DNA of 64,000 nucleotides from Streptococcus oriscaviae. GTDB lineage: Bacteria > Bacillota > Bacilli > Lactobacillales > Streptococcaceae. The notes beneath the pieces were generated by a model, which was not told the origin of the DNA, did no database searches, and saw only the letters and a program-made list of their open reading frames with translations. Of the stretch, positions 44,499 through 54,255 are shown in pieces. Every line of letters starts with the position of its first letter. Position 1 is the first letter of the stretch. The DNA is taken from NCBI RefSeq assembly GCF_018137985.1, contig NZ_CP073084.1:2133336-2197335 (forward strand). The letters are read 5' to 3'. The translations under genes were made by a program, and so were the position numbers.

Positions 44499-45420
44499 AC
44501 GATTTTTTAGACACTTTATCGAGTCGCTGAAGAGCTTGAAACGCAATGGTTGGATGACAGTAGCAGCTGTTTCTTCCGTTACTATTACTCTAACCCTAGT
44601 CGGAATCTTTGCTTCCGTTATTTTGAATACGGCTAAATTGGCTTCTGATTTAGAGCACAACGTGCGTATCAATGTCTACTTGCGTGCCAACTCGACAGAT
44701 AACGATGAAACTATTGTTAATGAAGCGGGGGAAACTGTTGCCAATCCAAACTACAAGGCTATCTACAACCAGATTGTTGCTCTTGAGCATGTAGAAACGG
44801 TGACCTTCTCTAGTAAGGATGAGCAGCTCAAGAATTTGACAGAAACTCTTGGTGAAACGTGGAATCTCTTTGAAGGGGATGCGAACCCTCTTTACGATGC
44901 CTACATTATTGACACCACAGACCCAGCATACGTCAAATCAGTAGCAGCAGCAGTTGCAGCTATAGATGGAGTGACAGAAGTACGGGACGGTGAAGTTGAA
45001 ACAGAACGAATCTTCAAATTGGCGGACATGGTTCGTACCTGGGGATTTGCTGCGACAGGCCTCTTGCTCTTTACTGCGGTCTTCCTGATTTCTAACACCA
45101 TTCGGATTACCATTATTTCACGTAGTCGTGAAATCCAGATTATGCGACTGGTTGGTGCAAAAAACAGTTACATCCGTGGGCCGTTCTTATTGGAAGGTGC
45201 CTGGGTCGGTTTGTTAGGAGCGATTGCTCCAGCAGCTCTGGTCTACTTCCTTTATCAGATGGTTTATACTTCGGTTAACACCAGTCTTGCTTCACAAAAC
45301 TTATCGCTGATTAGCATGAATATTTTTATTCCAGCAATGATTGGTGCACTTTTCCTTGTGGGGATTGTCATCGGGGCTCTTGGTTCTGTTATTTCCATGC
45401 GACGCTTCTTGAAGATTTAA
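44491..45420 (+). CDS. ftsX: Cell division protein FtsX
   Basis: The 309-residue membrane protein has a cytoplasmic N terminus, one helix (about residues 20-45), an extracellular domain (about 50-175) and three further helices with the FtsX-permease loop SNTIRITIISRSREIQIMRL. It transmits ATP hydrolysis by FtsE to an extracellular hydrolase partner. The start ATG overlaps the ftsE stop by 8 nt, which decides it over the longer upstream frame. Confidence 0.96.
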   Translation: MIRRFFRHFIESLKSLKRNGWMTVAAVSSVTITLTLVGIFASVILNTAKLASDLEHNVRINVYLRANSTDNDETIVNEAGETVANPNYKAIYNQIVALEHVETVTFSSKDEQLKNLTETLGETWNLFEGDANPLYDAYIIDTTDPAYVKSVAAAVAAIDGVTEVRDGEVETERIFKLADMVRTWGFAATGLLLFTAVFLISNTIRITIISRSREIQIMRLVGAKNSYIRGPFLLEGAWVGLLGAIAPAALVYFLYQMVYTSVNTSLASQNLSLISMNIFIPAMIGALFLVGIVIGALGSVISMRRFLKI

Positions 45421-45515
45421 TAGGCTTTGAAAACAAACCTAGACTTCAGCGGATCGATTGGATAAGTGAGCCAATGGGAGCTGCAGAGAGAAAAGTAAGA
45501 GTCGCTTAAACTGAT

Positions 45516-45557
45516 AAAAAAAAGCCAAACGGCTTTTTTTTTTTTTTTTTTTTTTTT
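45516..45557. terminator. Bidirectional terminator with a 24-nt T homopolymer
   Basis: A8-AGCC-AAAC-GGCT is followed by 24 consecutive T (45534-45557). It separates convergent ftsX and the MBL gene. The last T residues are part of the MBL gene stop codon on the minus strand. Confidence 0.85.
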
Positions 45558-46191
45558 ATCGTAAAAATGGATTGTGATTTTTCTCGTGGGCAATAGTACT
45601 GTTGTAGCCATGTCCCGGATGAACACTATAATATTCCGGAAGGGTCAAAAGCTGGGTCTTTATTCCTGTGATTAGCTCATCAAAATTCCCAGTTGGCAGA
45701 TCGCTTCTCCCGATTGTTTCGCGAAAGAGAGCATCTCCAGTCAGAACAAGTTCCCCTTCTGGAAAGACGAAAGAAACACCACCGATAGAATGTCCAGGAG
45801 TCGGTAGAGCCCTGAAGGTAAAGCCGGCCAGATGGTAAGATTCCTCGTATTGGAGGATACACTCGGCAGGTTTGCAGATGATATTGTTTAGGTCACTGTG
45901 GCGATCCAGCCCAGAGAGGTTTTTTTCTGGTTCGTAGAGCCAGCTGGCTTCGCTTGCAGCAACATAGACCGGTGGGTGACCAAAGGTCTGTCGAACCAAT
46001 TCTAGACTCATAATGTGATCGTAGTGAGTGTGAGTCAAGAGGATAGCGGCAAGAGGTTTGCCGATTTTTTCAATAGTCTCTTTGATTTTTTTCCAATCAC
46101 TGCCAGGGTCAACCACAATGAGGTGGCTATCATTTTCCAAGTAGTAGGTATTTTCATAGGCGATTGGATTGATGGATTTGTGTATTTTCAT
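45556..46191 (-). CDS. Metallo-beta-lactamase fold hydrolase (glyoxalase II-like)
   Basis: The 211-residue protein has the MBL metal-binding motif THTHYDHI (about residues 53-60), and further ligands in TPGHSIGG (His), TGDALF (Asp) and HPGHGYNST (His). This is the YcbL/glyoxalase II-like group, often hydrolysing thioesters such as S-lactoylglutathione analogues, but its substrate is uncertain in this group. AAAGGAG precedes the start. Divergent from dinG, convergent with ftsX. Confidence 0.9.
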   Translation of the reverse strand: MKIHKSINPIAYENTYYLENDSHLIVVDPGSDWKKIKETIEKIGKPLAAILLTHTHYDHIMSLELVRQTFGHPPVYVAASEASWLYEPEKNLSGLDRHSDLNNIICKPAECILQYEESYHLAGFTFRALPTPGHSIGGVSFVFPEGELVLTGDALFRETIGRSDLPTGNFDELITGIKTQLLTLPEYYSVHPGHGYNSTIAHEKNHNPFLR

Positions 46192-46311
46192 AGCAACTCC
46201 TTTTTCTATTACCTAAAGTCTATCAAAAAAAGGCGAAAACCGCATCCAATTTGTCGGGAAAATAGGAAAGTTATCCGTCTGTTTTCTTCCCTAGTGGCAG
46301 TAAGGAAAGTA

Positions 46312-46320
46312 TGCTATAAT
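46312..46320 (+). promoter_or_regulatory. Extended -10 promoter of dinG
   Basis: TGC-TATAAT (46312-46320) ends 6 nt before the dinG ATG at 46327. Confidence 0.6.
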
Positions 46321-46326
46321 TGAATC

Positions 46327-48786
46327 ATGACAGATAGAAAGAATCCAAATAAATATGCTGTCGTTGATTTGGAAGCGACAGGAAGCGGCAGTGATGCTAA
46401 AATCATTCAGATTGGAATTGTTATCCTGGAAAATGGGGAAATCAAAGAAACCTACGCAACAGATATCAATCCGTATGAGATGCTGGATTACCATATTCAG
46501 GAGTTGACCGGTATCAGCAATCAGCAACTGGCGCAGGCTCCTGATTTTGGTCAGGTGGCAGCTGAGGTTTTTGACTTGATTGGTGATGCTGTTTTTGTGG
46601 CCCACAATGTTCGCTTTGATGCTAATTTATTGGCTGAAGCTCTCTTTTTTGAAGGTTACGAATTACGAACACCACGAGTGGACACGGTTGAGTTGGCGCA
46701 GGTTTTTTTCCCGCAGTTTGAAAAGTATAGCCTCATCAATTTGGCTCAGGAGTTGGACCTAGATTTAGAGCAAGCTCATGCTGCTATTTCAGACGCCTAT
46801 GCTACGGCTCAGTTGCTCTTGAAAATTGAGGAAAAAATCGCCAGTCTACCTAAGCAAACAGTGGAGCAAATTCTGACCTTAGGAGATCATTTGATTTATG
46901 AATCTAGGCTAATAATCGATGAGGTTTTCGCGACGATGGATGCTAGTATTCCAGAGAATGTAGAATTCGTCCATGGATTGGCCTTAAGAAAACCACAGGG
47001 GCAGCTGGAAGCCTACCATTTATCAGATGATTTTGCTACTAATCTAGCCTTGCTTGAACTGGATGAGCGTGCTGAACAAGCCCAATTTGTTCAGCTGATT
47101 GAGGAGCGGCTAAAAGAAGAGAAGGGAGTACACTTTATCCAAGCTCAGGCAGGGATTGGGAAAACCTACGGCTACTTGTTGCCCTTATTGGCACGTCGCA
47201 AGGAGAATCTTCTCATAACTGTACCGACCAAAATCCTGCAACAACAGATTATGGACAAGGAGGGGAAGAAGTTACAGGAACTTTTCTGCATTTCGATTAG
47301 TTCTGTAAAATCGCCTGCCCACTATTTGAAATTGGATAGTTTTTGGAAGAGCTTGGAACGAGCGGATGAAAACCGTCTGCTAAATCGCTTCAAGATGCAA
47401 ATCTTGGTCTGGCTCTGTGAAACGCAGACCGGAGATATGGACGAGCTGCGGCAGAAGCAGCGCTACCAGTCGTACTTCGATGAGATTCAGCATGATGGTC
47501 AGTTAGAAGATAAGAGCCTCTTTATGGATTGGGACTTCTGGAAAAGGCTGCAAAGAGAAGCCATTTCTAGCAGGGTATTGATTACCAATCACGCTTATTT
47601 TTTAAGCCACCTGCAGAGCCAGGACTACCTCTGGCAATCTCGTCTGCTGGTCATCGATGAAGCCCAAAAATTTCTTCTGACGGCAGAGGAGTTTGCCAGT
47701 CAAACCATTGATTTAACGGCTATCCTCCAAACCCTCCAAAGTAAAAAGGACAAGACAGAACAACTGCTGGATAAGCGTCTATTGGAAAGCACAGCTTTTG
47801 AACTCAACAATCTCATCACCCACTACCGTTCCAGTGGTCAGAGAGATATTGTTCCAGAACAGCTGCGTCAAATAAAGCAAAACTTGCTTGAGATGAAGAT
47901 GGAAGAATTTCGTGATTTGGCCAGAGTTTTGGAGGATTATCGGCAATTCTGGCTAGAGGAGCATCAACTGGAAGACAAGAGAGTCAGCTATTTGCGTGCC
48001 AGTCAGGAAGAATTGCTGGATGTTGCTCCTCTCTTGCCACAGGTAAAGACATTCTGTATCAGTGCTACCTTGGATTTAAGCAAGAAGGTTAGTTTGGCCG
48101 ACCTCTTGGGGTTTAAAGACGTTAGTTTTGATCGTGTCAGTCATCGGCATTATAACAATCAAGAGCTGTTTCTGGCATCAGATATGCCGGCTATTCTTGA
48201 AAAAAGCCGAGAAGAACATGCGGCCTTTATCTTAGAAGAAATTCAAGCCCTGCAATCAGTTGGCAAACCAATCTTGGTTCTATTTATCTCAATTGCACTC
48301 TTGCTTGCGGTGTCTGCTCTTTTAGATGAAAAAGAAATAGATCATTTGGCCCAGCATAAGCATGGACCTGAAGCCAGTCTCAAACGTCGATTTGAAAAGG
48401 GAGAGAGCCAACTCTTACTTGGTACGGGTGTTTTCTGGGAAGGTGTTGATTTTGCCAACCAAGAAGAGATGGTATTAGTCATCACCCGTTTACCTTTTGA
48501 TAATCCTAAGGATCATTTTGTCCGTAAAGTCAACGATCGATTGAGAAGGGAAGGAAAAAATCCTTTTTATGACTTCAGTCTTCCAATGATGATGGTCAAG
48601 CTCAAGCAGGCGTTGGGGCGAACCACTCGCACCACTACTCAACAATCAACCGTTGTGATATTGGACAACCGCCTGTTGACCAAGCGCTATGGCCGTCATA
48701 TCATAGAATTTTTGCAGAAAGAGTATACCTTGAACACACTTCCATTAGCAGAGCTGACAGAAGCAATGCGGGAGTTTTTCGATTGA
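46327..48786 (+). CDS. dinG: DinG-type helicase with N-terminal DnaQ-like 3'-5' exonuclease
   Basis: The 819-residue protein joins a DEDD exonuclease domain (about residues 1-165; VVDLEATGSG, then AHNVRFDANL and HAAISDAYAT) to an XPD/DinG superfamily II helicase. Helicase motif I is QAQAGIGKTYGY, motif II is VIDEAQKF, and motif VI is QALGRTTRTT. No Fe-S cluster cysteines cluster between motifs Ia and II, as in other Firmicutes DinG. Role: processing of DNA repair or replication intermediates. The ATG lies 6 nt after a -10 box without a ribosome binding site. Confidence 0.92.
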   Translation: MTDRKNPNKYAVVDLEATGSGSDAKIIQIGIVILENGEIKETYATDINPYEMLDYHIQELTGISNQQLAQAPDFGQVAAEVFDLIGDAVFVAHNVRFDANLLAEALFFEGYELRTPRVDTVELAQVFFPQFEKYSLINLAQELDLDLEQAHAAISDAYATAQLLLKIEEKIASLPKQTVEQILTLGDHLIYESRLIIDEVFATMDASIPENVEFVHGLALRKPQGQLEAYHLSDDFATNLALLELDERAEQAQFVQLIEERLKEEKGVHFIQAQAGIGKTYGYLLPLLARRKENLLITVPTKILQQQIMDKEGKKLQELFCISISSVKSPAHYLKLDSFWKSLERADENRLLNRFKMQILVWLCETQTGDMDELRQKQRYQSYFDEIQHDGQLEDKSLFMDWDFWKRLQREAISSRVLITNHAYFLSHLQSQDYLWQSRLLVIDEAQKFLLTAEEFASQTIDLTAILQTLQSKKDKTEQLLDKRLLESTAFELNNLITHYRSSGQRDIVPEQLRQIKQNLLEMKMEEFRDLARVLEDYRQFWLEEHQLEDKRVSYLRASQEELLDVAPLLPQVKTFCISATLDLSKKVSLADLLGFKDVSFDRVSHRHYNNQELFLASDMPAILEKSREEHAAFILEEIQALQSVGKPILVLFISIALLLAVSALLDEKEIDHLAQHKHGPEASLKRRFEKGESQLLLGTGVFWEGVDFANQEEMVLVITRLPFDNPKDHFVRKVNDRLRREGKNPFYDFSLPMMMVKLKQALGRTTRTTTQQSTVVILDNRLLTKRYGRHIIEFLQKEYTLNTLPLAELTEAMREFFD

Positions 48787-48820
48787 AATGAAACCGAGCC
48801 ATACATAGTGGAGCAAACCA

Positions 48821-48839
48821 GAGCCTACGGGCTCTTTTT
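48821..48839 (+). terminator. Terminator of dinG
   Basis: GAGCC-TACG-GGCTC hairpin followed by TTTTT. Confidence 0.75.
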
Positions 48840-48868
48840 CTTGATATATGGATAATTAAAAAGATTTA

Positions 48869-48877
48869 TGGTATAAT
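48869..48877 (+). promoter_or_regulatory. Promoter -10 of the proBAC operon
   Basis: TATAAT (48872-48877) preceded by TGG, an extended -10, about 30 nt before proB. Confidence 0.55.
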
Positions 48878-48908
48878 TTCACAAAATAAGGAGAAGTTGA
48901 AAATATCA

Positions 48909-49985
48909 ATGGCAGAAAAAACAATTGTATTTAAGGTTGGGACAAGTTCTCTCACCCAAGAAAATGGAACCCTGGACCGGATTAAGATCGCCCGTATTAC
49001 CAATCAACTAGCCCAGCTTCATCAAAAGGGCTATTCAATCGTGTTGGTGACATCAGGCTCTATCGCCGCAGGTTTTCGAAGATTGGGCTTTGACAAACGG
49101 CCGACCAAAATTGCGGAAAAGCAAGCTTCTGCGGCTGTTGGTCAGGGATTGTTGATAGAAGAATATACCCAAAACCTGATGAAGGATGGCATTGTTTCTG
49201 CCCAGGTTCTTTTGACACAGGATGATTTTGCAGATGCCAGACGCTACCAAAATGCTTCGCAGGCGTTGCAGGTTCTTCTGCGCCAGCGAGCCATTCCAAT
49301 CATCAATGAAAATGACACCATCGCTATTGAGGAAATCAAGGTGGGGGACAATGATACCCTGTCGGCTCAAGTAGCCTCCTTGCTAAAGGCAGACCTTTTG
49401 GTGTTGCTGACAGATGTGGATGGACTCTATACCGCAAATCCAACTACGGATCCGACTGCCCAACATCTGCCTGTCATTACAGAAATCGGCGAGGAACTGT
49501 TTGCAATGGCAGCAGGAGCAGGCTCCTCCAACGGCACAGGCGGCATGGCTACCAAGCTACAGGCTGCCCAAATCGCAACAAAATCAGGTGTACCCGTTTT
49601 TATCTGTTCTTCCAAGGAAGATACTGCCCTGCTTCAGGCAGTGAATCAAGACAATAAAGGAACCCTTTTCTTGGCAGATAGCCGGGCCATGAATCAGAAG
49701 AAGCAGTGGATGGCTTTTTATGCTCGAACAGATGCTTCGGTGGAGATTGATGCTGGGGCGACAGCGGCTATGCTGGAGCAAGGCCGTAGTTTGTTGATTG
49801 CGGGTATCAAAGCAGTTGAGGGAGAGTTCGAGGTGGGACAGATTGTCGAAGTTTACAGTCAACGAGATCAGCGGATAATCGGAAAAGGCCGTGTTAAATG
49901 CTCATCGTTTGAGTTGCAGAAACGCTTATCGGCAGAAAAACCAGAAGGAATTTTTATACACCGTAATGATTGGGTGAGTCTATAA
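48909..49985 (+). CDS. proB: Glutamate 5-kinase
   Basis: The 358-residue enzyme phosphorylates glutamate as the first step of proline synthesis. The amino acid kinase domain (about 1-255) begins [12 protein letters not shown] and shows VTSGSIAAG and the nucleotide-binding [12 protein letters not shown] domain (about 270-355) follows. The start is uncertain: AAGGAG is 3 nt from a TTG at 48897 and 15 nt from the ATG at 48909. First gene of the proBAC operon. Confidence 0.94.
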   Translation: MAEKTIVFKVGTSSLTQENGTLDRIKIARITNQLAQLHQKGYSIVLVTSGSIAAGFRRLGFDKRPTKIAEKQASAAVGQGLLIEEYTQNLMKDGIVSAQVLLTQDDFADARRYQNASQALQVLLRQRAIPIINENDTIAIEEIKVGDNDTLSAQVASLLKADLLVLLTDVDGLYTANPTTDPTAQHLPVITEIGEELFAMAAGAGSSNGTGGMATKLQAAQIATKSGVPVFICSSKEDTALLQAVNQDNKGTLFLADSRAMNQKKQWMAFYARTDASVEIDAGATAAMLEQGRSLLIAGIKAVEGEFEVGQIVEVYSQRDQRIIGKGRVKCSSFELQKRLSAEKPEGIFIHRNDWVSL

Positions 49986-50002
49986 AAGGAGAGTAAACCA
50001 GT

Positions 50003-51241
50003 ATGACAACAACACAAGCATTGCTAGATAGCCTCATTCAACATAAGGCGGCAATCAATCTAGCAAGTACAGAGCAAAAAAACCAGGCCTTGGCTGCAAT
50101 GGCAGAACAACTCTTAGACCAAACAGAACCTATTCTGGCAGCTAATGCCCTTGATATGGCTCAGGCACAAGGGAAAATTTCACCTGTTATGCAGGACAGA
50201 CTTCTTTTGACCGCTGAACGCATTCAGGCCATGGCAGATGGCATACGAGCTCTGATTGCCCTGCCAGATCCTGTTGGACTCATTCTTGAAGAAGTAGAGC
50301 GCCCCAATGGACTTCTAATCCATAAACGCTCTACTCCTTTCGGATTGATTGGCATGATTTATGAAAGCCGCCCAAATGTTACTTCGGATGCGGCAGCCTT
50401 GGCTATCAAGAGTGGAAATGCAGTAATTTTACGAGGCGGAAAAGAGGCCTTTCACTCGGCTCAGGCTATTGTGAAGGCTCTTAAATCAGGTTTGCATGAT
50501 GCGGGCTTACCAGAGAAGGTCATTGAATTGGTTCAGGATACTAGTCGGGAATCTGCTGTTGAGTTGATGACGGCCAAGGGCAAGGTAGATTTATTGGTTC
50601 CAAGGGGTGGGGCGGGCCTGATTCAGGCTGTGGTTCAGCAGGCAACAGTTCCGGTAATCGAAACCGGTACAGGAATCTGTCATATCTATGTGGATAAAGA
50701 TGCAGATTTAGAAAAGGCCGTGCAGATTCTTATCAATGCCAAAACTAGCCGTCCATCTGTCTGCAACGCAGCAGAGGTCTTGTTGGTTCACCAAGAGATT
50801 GCAAAGACTTATTTGAGTCGCTTAGAGCAGGAATTGGACGGCAAAGTAGAATTGCGCGCAGATCAGGCGAGCCAAGCGCTGCTTAGTCAATCTACTCCAG
50901 CAGGAGAGCAGGATTTTGATACTGAGTTTTTGGATTATATCCTAGCTGTTAAGGTTGTCTCAGATGTAGAAGAAGCAGTTGCACATATCTCTCAGCATTC
51001 GACAGGCCACAGCGAAGCCATCGTGACAGAAAATCAGGCAGTTGCGCATGATTTTTGTCTTCATGTCGATGCAGCGGCAGTCTACGTTAACGCCTCGACC
51101 CGTTTTACTGATGGGGGCGAATTTGGCTTGGGTTGTGAATTGGGAATTTCTACTCAGAAAATGCACGCTCGTGGTCCAATGGGGCTTCGCGAGATGACCA
51201 CCTATAAATACATTATTACAGGAAATGGTCAGGTGCGCTAG
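50003..51241 (+). CDS. proA: Glutamate-5-semialdehyde dehydrogenase (gamma-glutamyl phosphate reductase)
   Basis: The 412-residue NADPH enzyme reduces gamma-glutamyl phosphate to the semialdehyde, which cyclises spontaneously. The aldehyde dehydrogenase fold is seen, with the catalytic Cys in [12 protein letters not shown] (about residue 253) and the conserved C-terminal [24 protein letters not shown] precedes the start. It lies 17 nt after proB. Confidence 0.96.
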   Translation: MTTTQALLDSLIQHKAAINLASTEQKNQALAAMAEQLLDQTEPILAANALDMAQAQGKISPVMQDRLLLTAERIQAMADGIRALIALPDPVGLILEEVERPNGLLIHKRSTPFGLIGMIYESRPNVTSDAAALAIKSGNAVILRGGKEAFHSAQAIVKALKSGLHDAGLPEKVIELVQDTSRESAVELMTAKGKVDLLVPRGGAGLIQAVVQQATVPVIETGTGICHIYVDKDADLEKAVQILINAKTSRPSVCNAAEVLLVHQEIAKTYLSRLEQELDGKVELRADQASQALLSQSTPAGEQDFDTEFLDYILAVKVVSDVEEAVAHISQHSTGHSEAIVTENQAVAHDFCLHVDAAAVYVNASTRFTDGGEFGLGCELGISTQKMHARGPMGLREMTTYKYIITGNGQVR

Positions 51242-51253
51242 AAAGGACGAAGG

Positions 51254-52039
51254 ATGAAAATTGGATTTATCGGTCTAGGAAATATGGGAGCTGCGATTGC
51301 ACAAGCAGTGGCAAAAGAAGAGAGTTATCACCTGCTCCTTAGTAATCATGGTGAAGAACGTGCTCGGGAACTGCAGACCAGTCTAGGTGGAGAGGTTCTT
51401 TCCAATGCAGAGATTGCCAGTCAGGCAGACTTCATCTTTCTTGGGGTCAAACCAAATTCAGTCATTCCAGTTTTAGAGTCTCTACAAGAAGAAATTGCCA
51501 GCAATCCCACAGCAATATGGATCTCCATGGCAGCAGGAATTGACCTGAAGCAGTTGATGGACTATATTCCTTCCCAGCAGTTGATTCGTATGATGCCCAA
51601 TACACCGGTAGCGATTGGACAGGGGATGACGACCTACTGTTTGACCAACCAAGCGTTAGCTCCTCTGTTTGAACAAGTGATGCAATCATCAGGTCACGTA
51701 AAGCAGGTTGCAGAGCGGCAGATAGATGCTGCGACAGCTCTGGCCGGCTGTGGCCCAGCCTTTGTCTACCAATTTATCGAAGCTATGGCAGATGCTGGGG
51801 TGCAAGCAGGCTTATCTGCTCAAGATTCTACCTATTTGGCAGCTCAGACTCTGATTGGTTCTGCACAGATGGTTCTGTCTAGTGAAAAACACCCTGCTCA
51901 ACTGCGGCAAGAAGTTACATCACCAGGCGGTTCTACCATCGCAGGTGTCGTCGCTCTGGAAAAGAAAGGCTTTCGCTATGCCGTCATTGATGCAGTTCAA
52001 AAAGCATTGAAACGAACCAAAAAACTAGGGAAACAGTAG
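51254..52039 (+). CDS. proC: Pyrroline-5-carboxylate reductase
   Basis: The 261-residue NAD(P)H enzyme makes proline from pyrroline-5-carboxylate. The N-terminal Rossmann motif is IGFIGLGNMGAAIAQAV, and the C-terminal dimer domain carries the conserved TSPGGSTIAGVVALE. AAGGACGAAGG precedes the start. Third gene of the proBAC operon, 12 nt after proA. Confidence 0.96.
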   Translation: MKIGFIGLGNMGAAIAQAVAKEESYHLLLSNHGEERARELQTSLGGEVLSNAEIASQADFIFLGVKPNSVIPVLESLQEEIASNPTAIWISMAAGIDLKQLMDYIPSQQLIRMMPNTPVAIGQGMTTYCLTNQALAPLFEQVMQSSGHVKQVAERQIDAATALAGCGPAFVYQFIEAMADAGVQAGLSAQDSTYLAAQTLIGSAQMVLSSEKHPAQLRQEVTSPGGSTIAGVVALEKKGFRYAVIDAVQKALKRTKKLGKQ

Positions 52040-52151
52040 TCCACCCCTTCATCAGGTGCAAGGGTTGAAAATCAGCCTTAAGACCGATGAGAAAATAAAC
52101 AGGAGAGAGTATACTTTAGATAATCCTAAATATTTTTCATAATCTCCTTAA

Positions 52152-52178
52152 AACACCAGTCACTAGGCTGGTGTTTTT
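52152..52178 (+). terminator. Terminator of proBAC
   Basis: AACACCAGTC / GGCTGGTGTTTTT hairpin about 110 nt after proC. The stretch between holds no gene. Confidence 0.8.
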
Positions 52179-52230
52179 GTAGTCTTGTCGCTCAATTCGG
52201 GGATAAAAAATGAGGAAGAGCCTGAAAACT

Positions 52231-52635
52231 CTATCCTCGTTTGGTTTTTTCTTTTATCCATTGGCTAACATTGGAGATGGCCTTGTTGTAGTCGGTCTTT
52301 TCCATCTGATGGTGGAGAAAGTCTGAGAAACTTTGCTGCACTCCGTCTTGTTGTACTTTTTTCTGAAGGGCATTCCATTTTTCTTTAACAGATTGCGAAG
52401 TGCGCTCGTAGTAAAGTTCCAGAATTTCCTCTTTTGACTTGTAATTACGATAGAAAGCGTTGCGAGAAACCCCAGCTTTCCTAACTAGCTCTGACACGGA
52501 GATATGCTTCATCTCTTTTCTTTCTAGGAGAAAAAGCAGAGCAGTTTCGATAGATTCACGAGTCAGTTGGTTGACCTCTTTATTGGATTGGGTGAGATTT
52601 TTCAGAGAAATGGGGGAAATTTTGCGTGTAGACAT
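52231..52635 (-). CDS. TetR/AcrR family regulator
   Basis: The 134-residue protein has an N-terminal TetR helix-turn-helix (about residues 25-70): SVSELVRKAGVSRNAFYRNY is the diagnostic stretch. The C-terminal effector domain is short for the family (about 60 residues), so it may be of the small DhaS-like class or trimmed. The ATG at 52635 follows AAAGGAG. Its targets are not evident. Confidence 0.85.
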   Translation of the reverse strand: MSTRKISPISLKNLTQSNKEVNQLTRESIETALLFLLERKEMKHISVSELVRKAGVSRNAFYRNYKSKEEILELYYERTSQSVKEKWNALQKKVQQDGVQQSFSDFLHHQMEKTDYNKAISNVSQWIKEKTKRG

Positions 52636-52861
52636 GACTCTCCTTTGTGTGACATCCGAAAGCATTTGCTTCCAGTAGCCTGACCTTCATGATATAATTG
52701 TAAGGTAAGATGATTTGCTTGTCAAATAATATCTCACCTCTTTGAAAATCAACCAAACTCCTCTAATGAGAAGGTCTAACCATTCGACCCTTACTCCTTA
52801 TGAAAGTGCTTGTTTTGATATTCGTAGAGAAATACGACTTATTTTAGAATGGATTTGAAAC

Positions 52862-53707
52862 ATGACCAAATGGAAGATTGTTGTAGATAGTGGCTGTGAT
52901 TACAGACAACTTGAAAATCTAGCACCAGATACGGTATTTGAAAGTGTCCCTCTAACTGTGCAAGTTGGAGAAGAAACCTTTGTCGATAGCCCGGATTTGA
53001 ACATTGATCGCATGATGGAGGTGATGTATGCTTCTTCACAGGCGGCTAGCTCTGCCTGTCCAAGCCCGCAAGCTTATGAATCAGCTTTTGCAGGGGCTGA
53101 AAACATCATTGTCATCACCCTGACAGGAACTCTTTCAGGAAGTTTCAACAGTGCTCGTCTGGCTTGCGAAACCTATGCCGAGGAGCATCCAGATGTTCAC
53201 ATTCACTTGATTGACAGTCTTTCTGCTGGCGGAGAAATGGATTTGTTGACCAAAGAAGTGAATCGCTTGATTGCTTCGGGCTTAGAATTTCCAGAAGTGG
53301 TAGAGGCGATAACTGCCTACCAAAGTCATACCAAACTGCTTTTTGTCCTTGCGAAAGTGGACAATTTGGTGAAAAATGGACGCTTGAGTAAGTTGCTGGG
53401 AACTGTCGTTGGTCTTCTGAATATCCGTATGGTGGGAGAAGCTAGCAGCGAAGGAACCTTGGAACTGCTCCAAAAGGCTCGTGGGCATAAGAAATCCATT
53501 TCAGCAGCTTTTGAAGAAATGCAAAAGGCTGGTTATCATGGAGGACGCATTGTTATTGCCCACCGCAATAATGACAAGTTCTGTCAGCAATTTTCTGACC
53601 TTGTTCTGGCAAGCTACCCAGCAGCTGTGATTGAAATAGTTCCAACTTCTGGACTCTGCAGTTTTTACGCAGAAGAAAACGGCCTGCTTATGGGGTATGA
53701 AATCTAG
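52862..53707 (+). CDS. DegV family fatty-acid-binding protein
   Basis: The 281-residue protein matches DegV/FakB proteins: N-terminal KIVVDSGCDY, the fatty acid-contacting ASSACPSPQAYESAF, and LTGTLSGSFNSARL. FakB proteins hold a fatty acid for phosphorylation by FakA; DegV members with other roles also exist. In S. suis a DegV/YitS-like gene (orfZ) lies upstream of the capsule genes, matching this position. No clear ribosome binding site is seen, and a TAGAAT lies 11 nt before the ATG. Confidence 0.88.
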   Translation: MTKWKIVVDSGCDYRQLENLAPDTVFESVPLTVQVGEETFVDSPDLNIDRMMEVMYASSQAASSACPSPQAYESAFAGAENIIVITLTGTLSGSFNSARLACETYAEEHPDVHIHLIDSLSAGGEMDLLTKEVNRLIASGLEFPEVVEAITAYQSHTKLLFVLAKVDNLVKNGRLSKLLGTVVGLLNIRMVGEASSEGTLELLQKARGHKKSISAAFEEMQKAGYHGGRIVIAHRNNDKFCQQFSDLVLASYPAAVIEIVPTSGLCSFYAEENGLLMGYEI

Positions 53708-53740
53708 TCGCATCATGGAAGGAGCTGTTTTCCAGTTAAT

Positions 53741-54226
53741 ATGAAGAAATTTATGAAACGAATGACTATTATTTTGATAAGTATTGTGGTTGTTCTATGT
53801 TTGGGGCTGGGGTTCATCGCCACTGGATTCATTCGCCCCCAGAAGGTAGAGCAGACAACGACAAAAGAAACAAGCTCTAGCTCTCAAACTATTGACTGGT
53901 CCAAGGCCAGTCCGGATGCTAAGAAGTATACCATCGACTTTGAAGAAGTCGTAGCCGCAGTGGGTAATGGAGCCAAATTTTATGATGTACGCGATGCATT
54001 AGAATTTCAGTCTGGTCATTTTGCACTGGCAGAAAATCTACCGCTTTCTGAACTAGAGCTAGGACGCTTTCCGGAAATCAGTAAAGAAAAACCCATTTAC
54101 CTTCATTGTCGCAGCGGGAGGAGATCTGCCCTAGCTGCCCAACTCTTCAAAGAAGCGGGTTTTCAATACGTCTACGATTTAGGCGGTCTTGAACAAGTTG
54201 AAGCCATTGGCGGAAAAATTGAATAA
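53741..54226 (+). CDS. Membrane-anchored, extracytoplasmic rhodanese-domain protein
   Basis: The 161-residue protein has an N-terminal membrane helix (about residues 8-30), a short Ser/Thr linker and a rhodanese domain (about 62-158). The active-site loop LHCRSGRRS carries the catalytic Cys. The topology puts the rhodanese domain outside the cell, where it could act on sulfur species or extracellular thiols. No partner is evident. It follows DegV by 33 nt, with GGAG upstream, so the two may be co-transcribed. Confidence 0.87.
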   Translation: MKKFMKRMTIILISIVVVLCLGLGFIATGFIRPQKVEQTTTKETSSSSQTIDWSKASPDAKKYTIDFEEVVAAVGNGAKFYDVRDALEFQSGHFALAENLPLSELELGRFPEISKEKPIYLHCRSGRRSALAAQLFKEAGFQYVYDLGGLEQVEAIGGKIE

Positions 54227-54230
54227 TGAA

Positions 54231-54255
54231 AAAAGAACCTGAGAAGGTTCTTTTT
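54231..54255. terminator. Bidirectional terminator between rhodanese and MocR genes
   Basis: AAAAGAACCT-GAGA-AGGTTCTTTTT, perfectly symmetrical; the right arm contains part of the MocR gene stop codon. Confidence 0.85.

Noticed and set aside
52710..52745. A 12-codon frame after TATAAT upstream of the DegV gene
   Set aside because: Only a weak AAGG precedes it, and nothing suggests a functional peptide.
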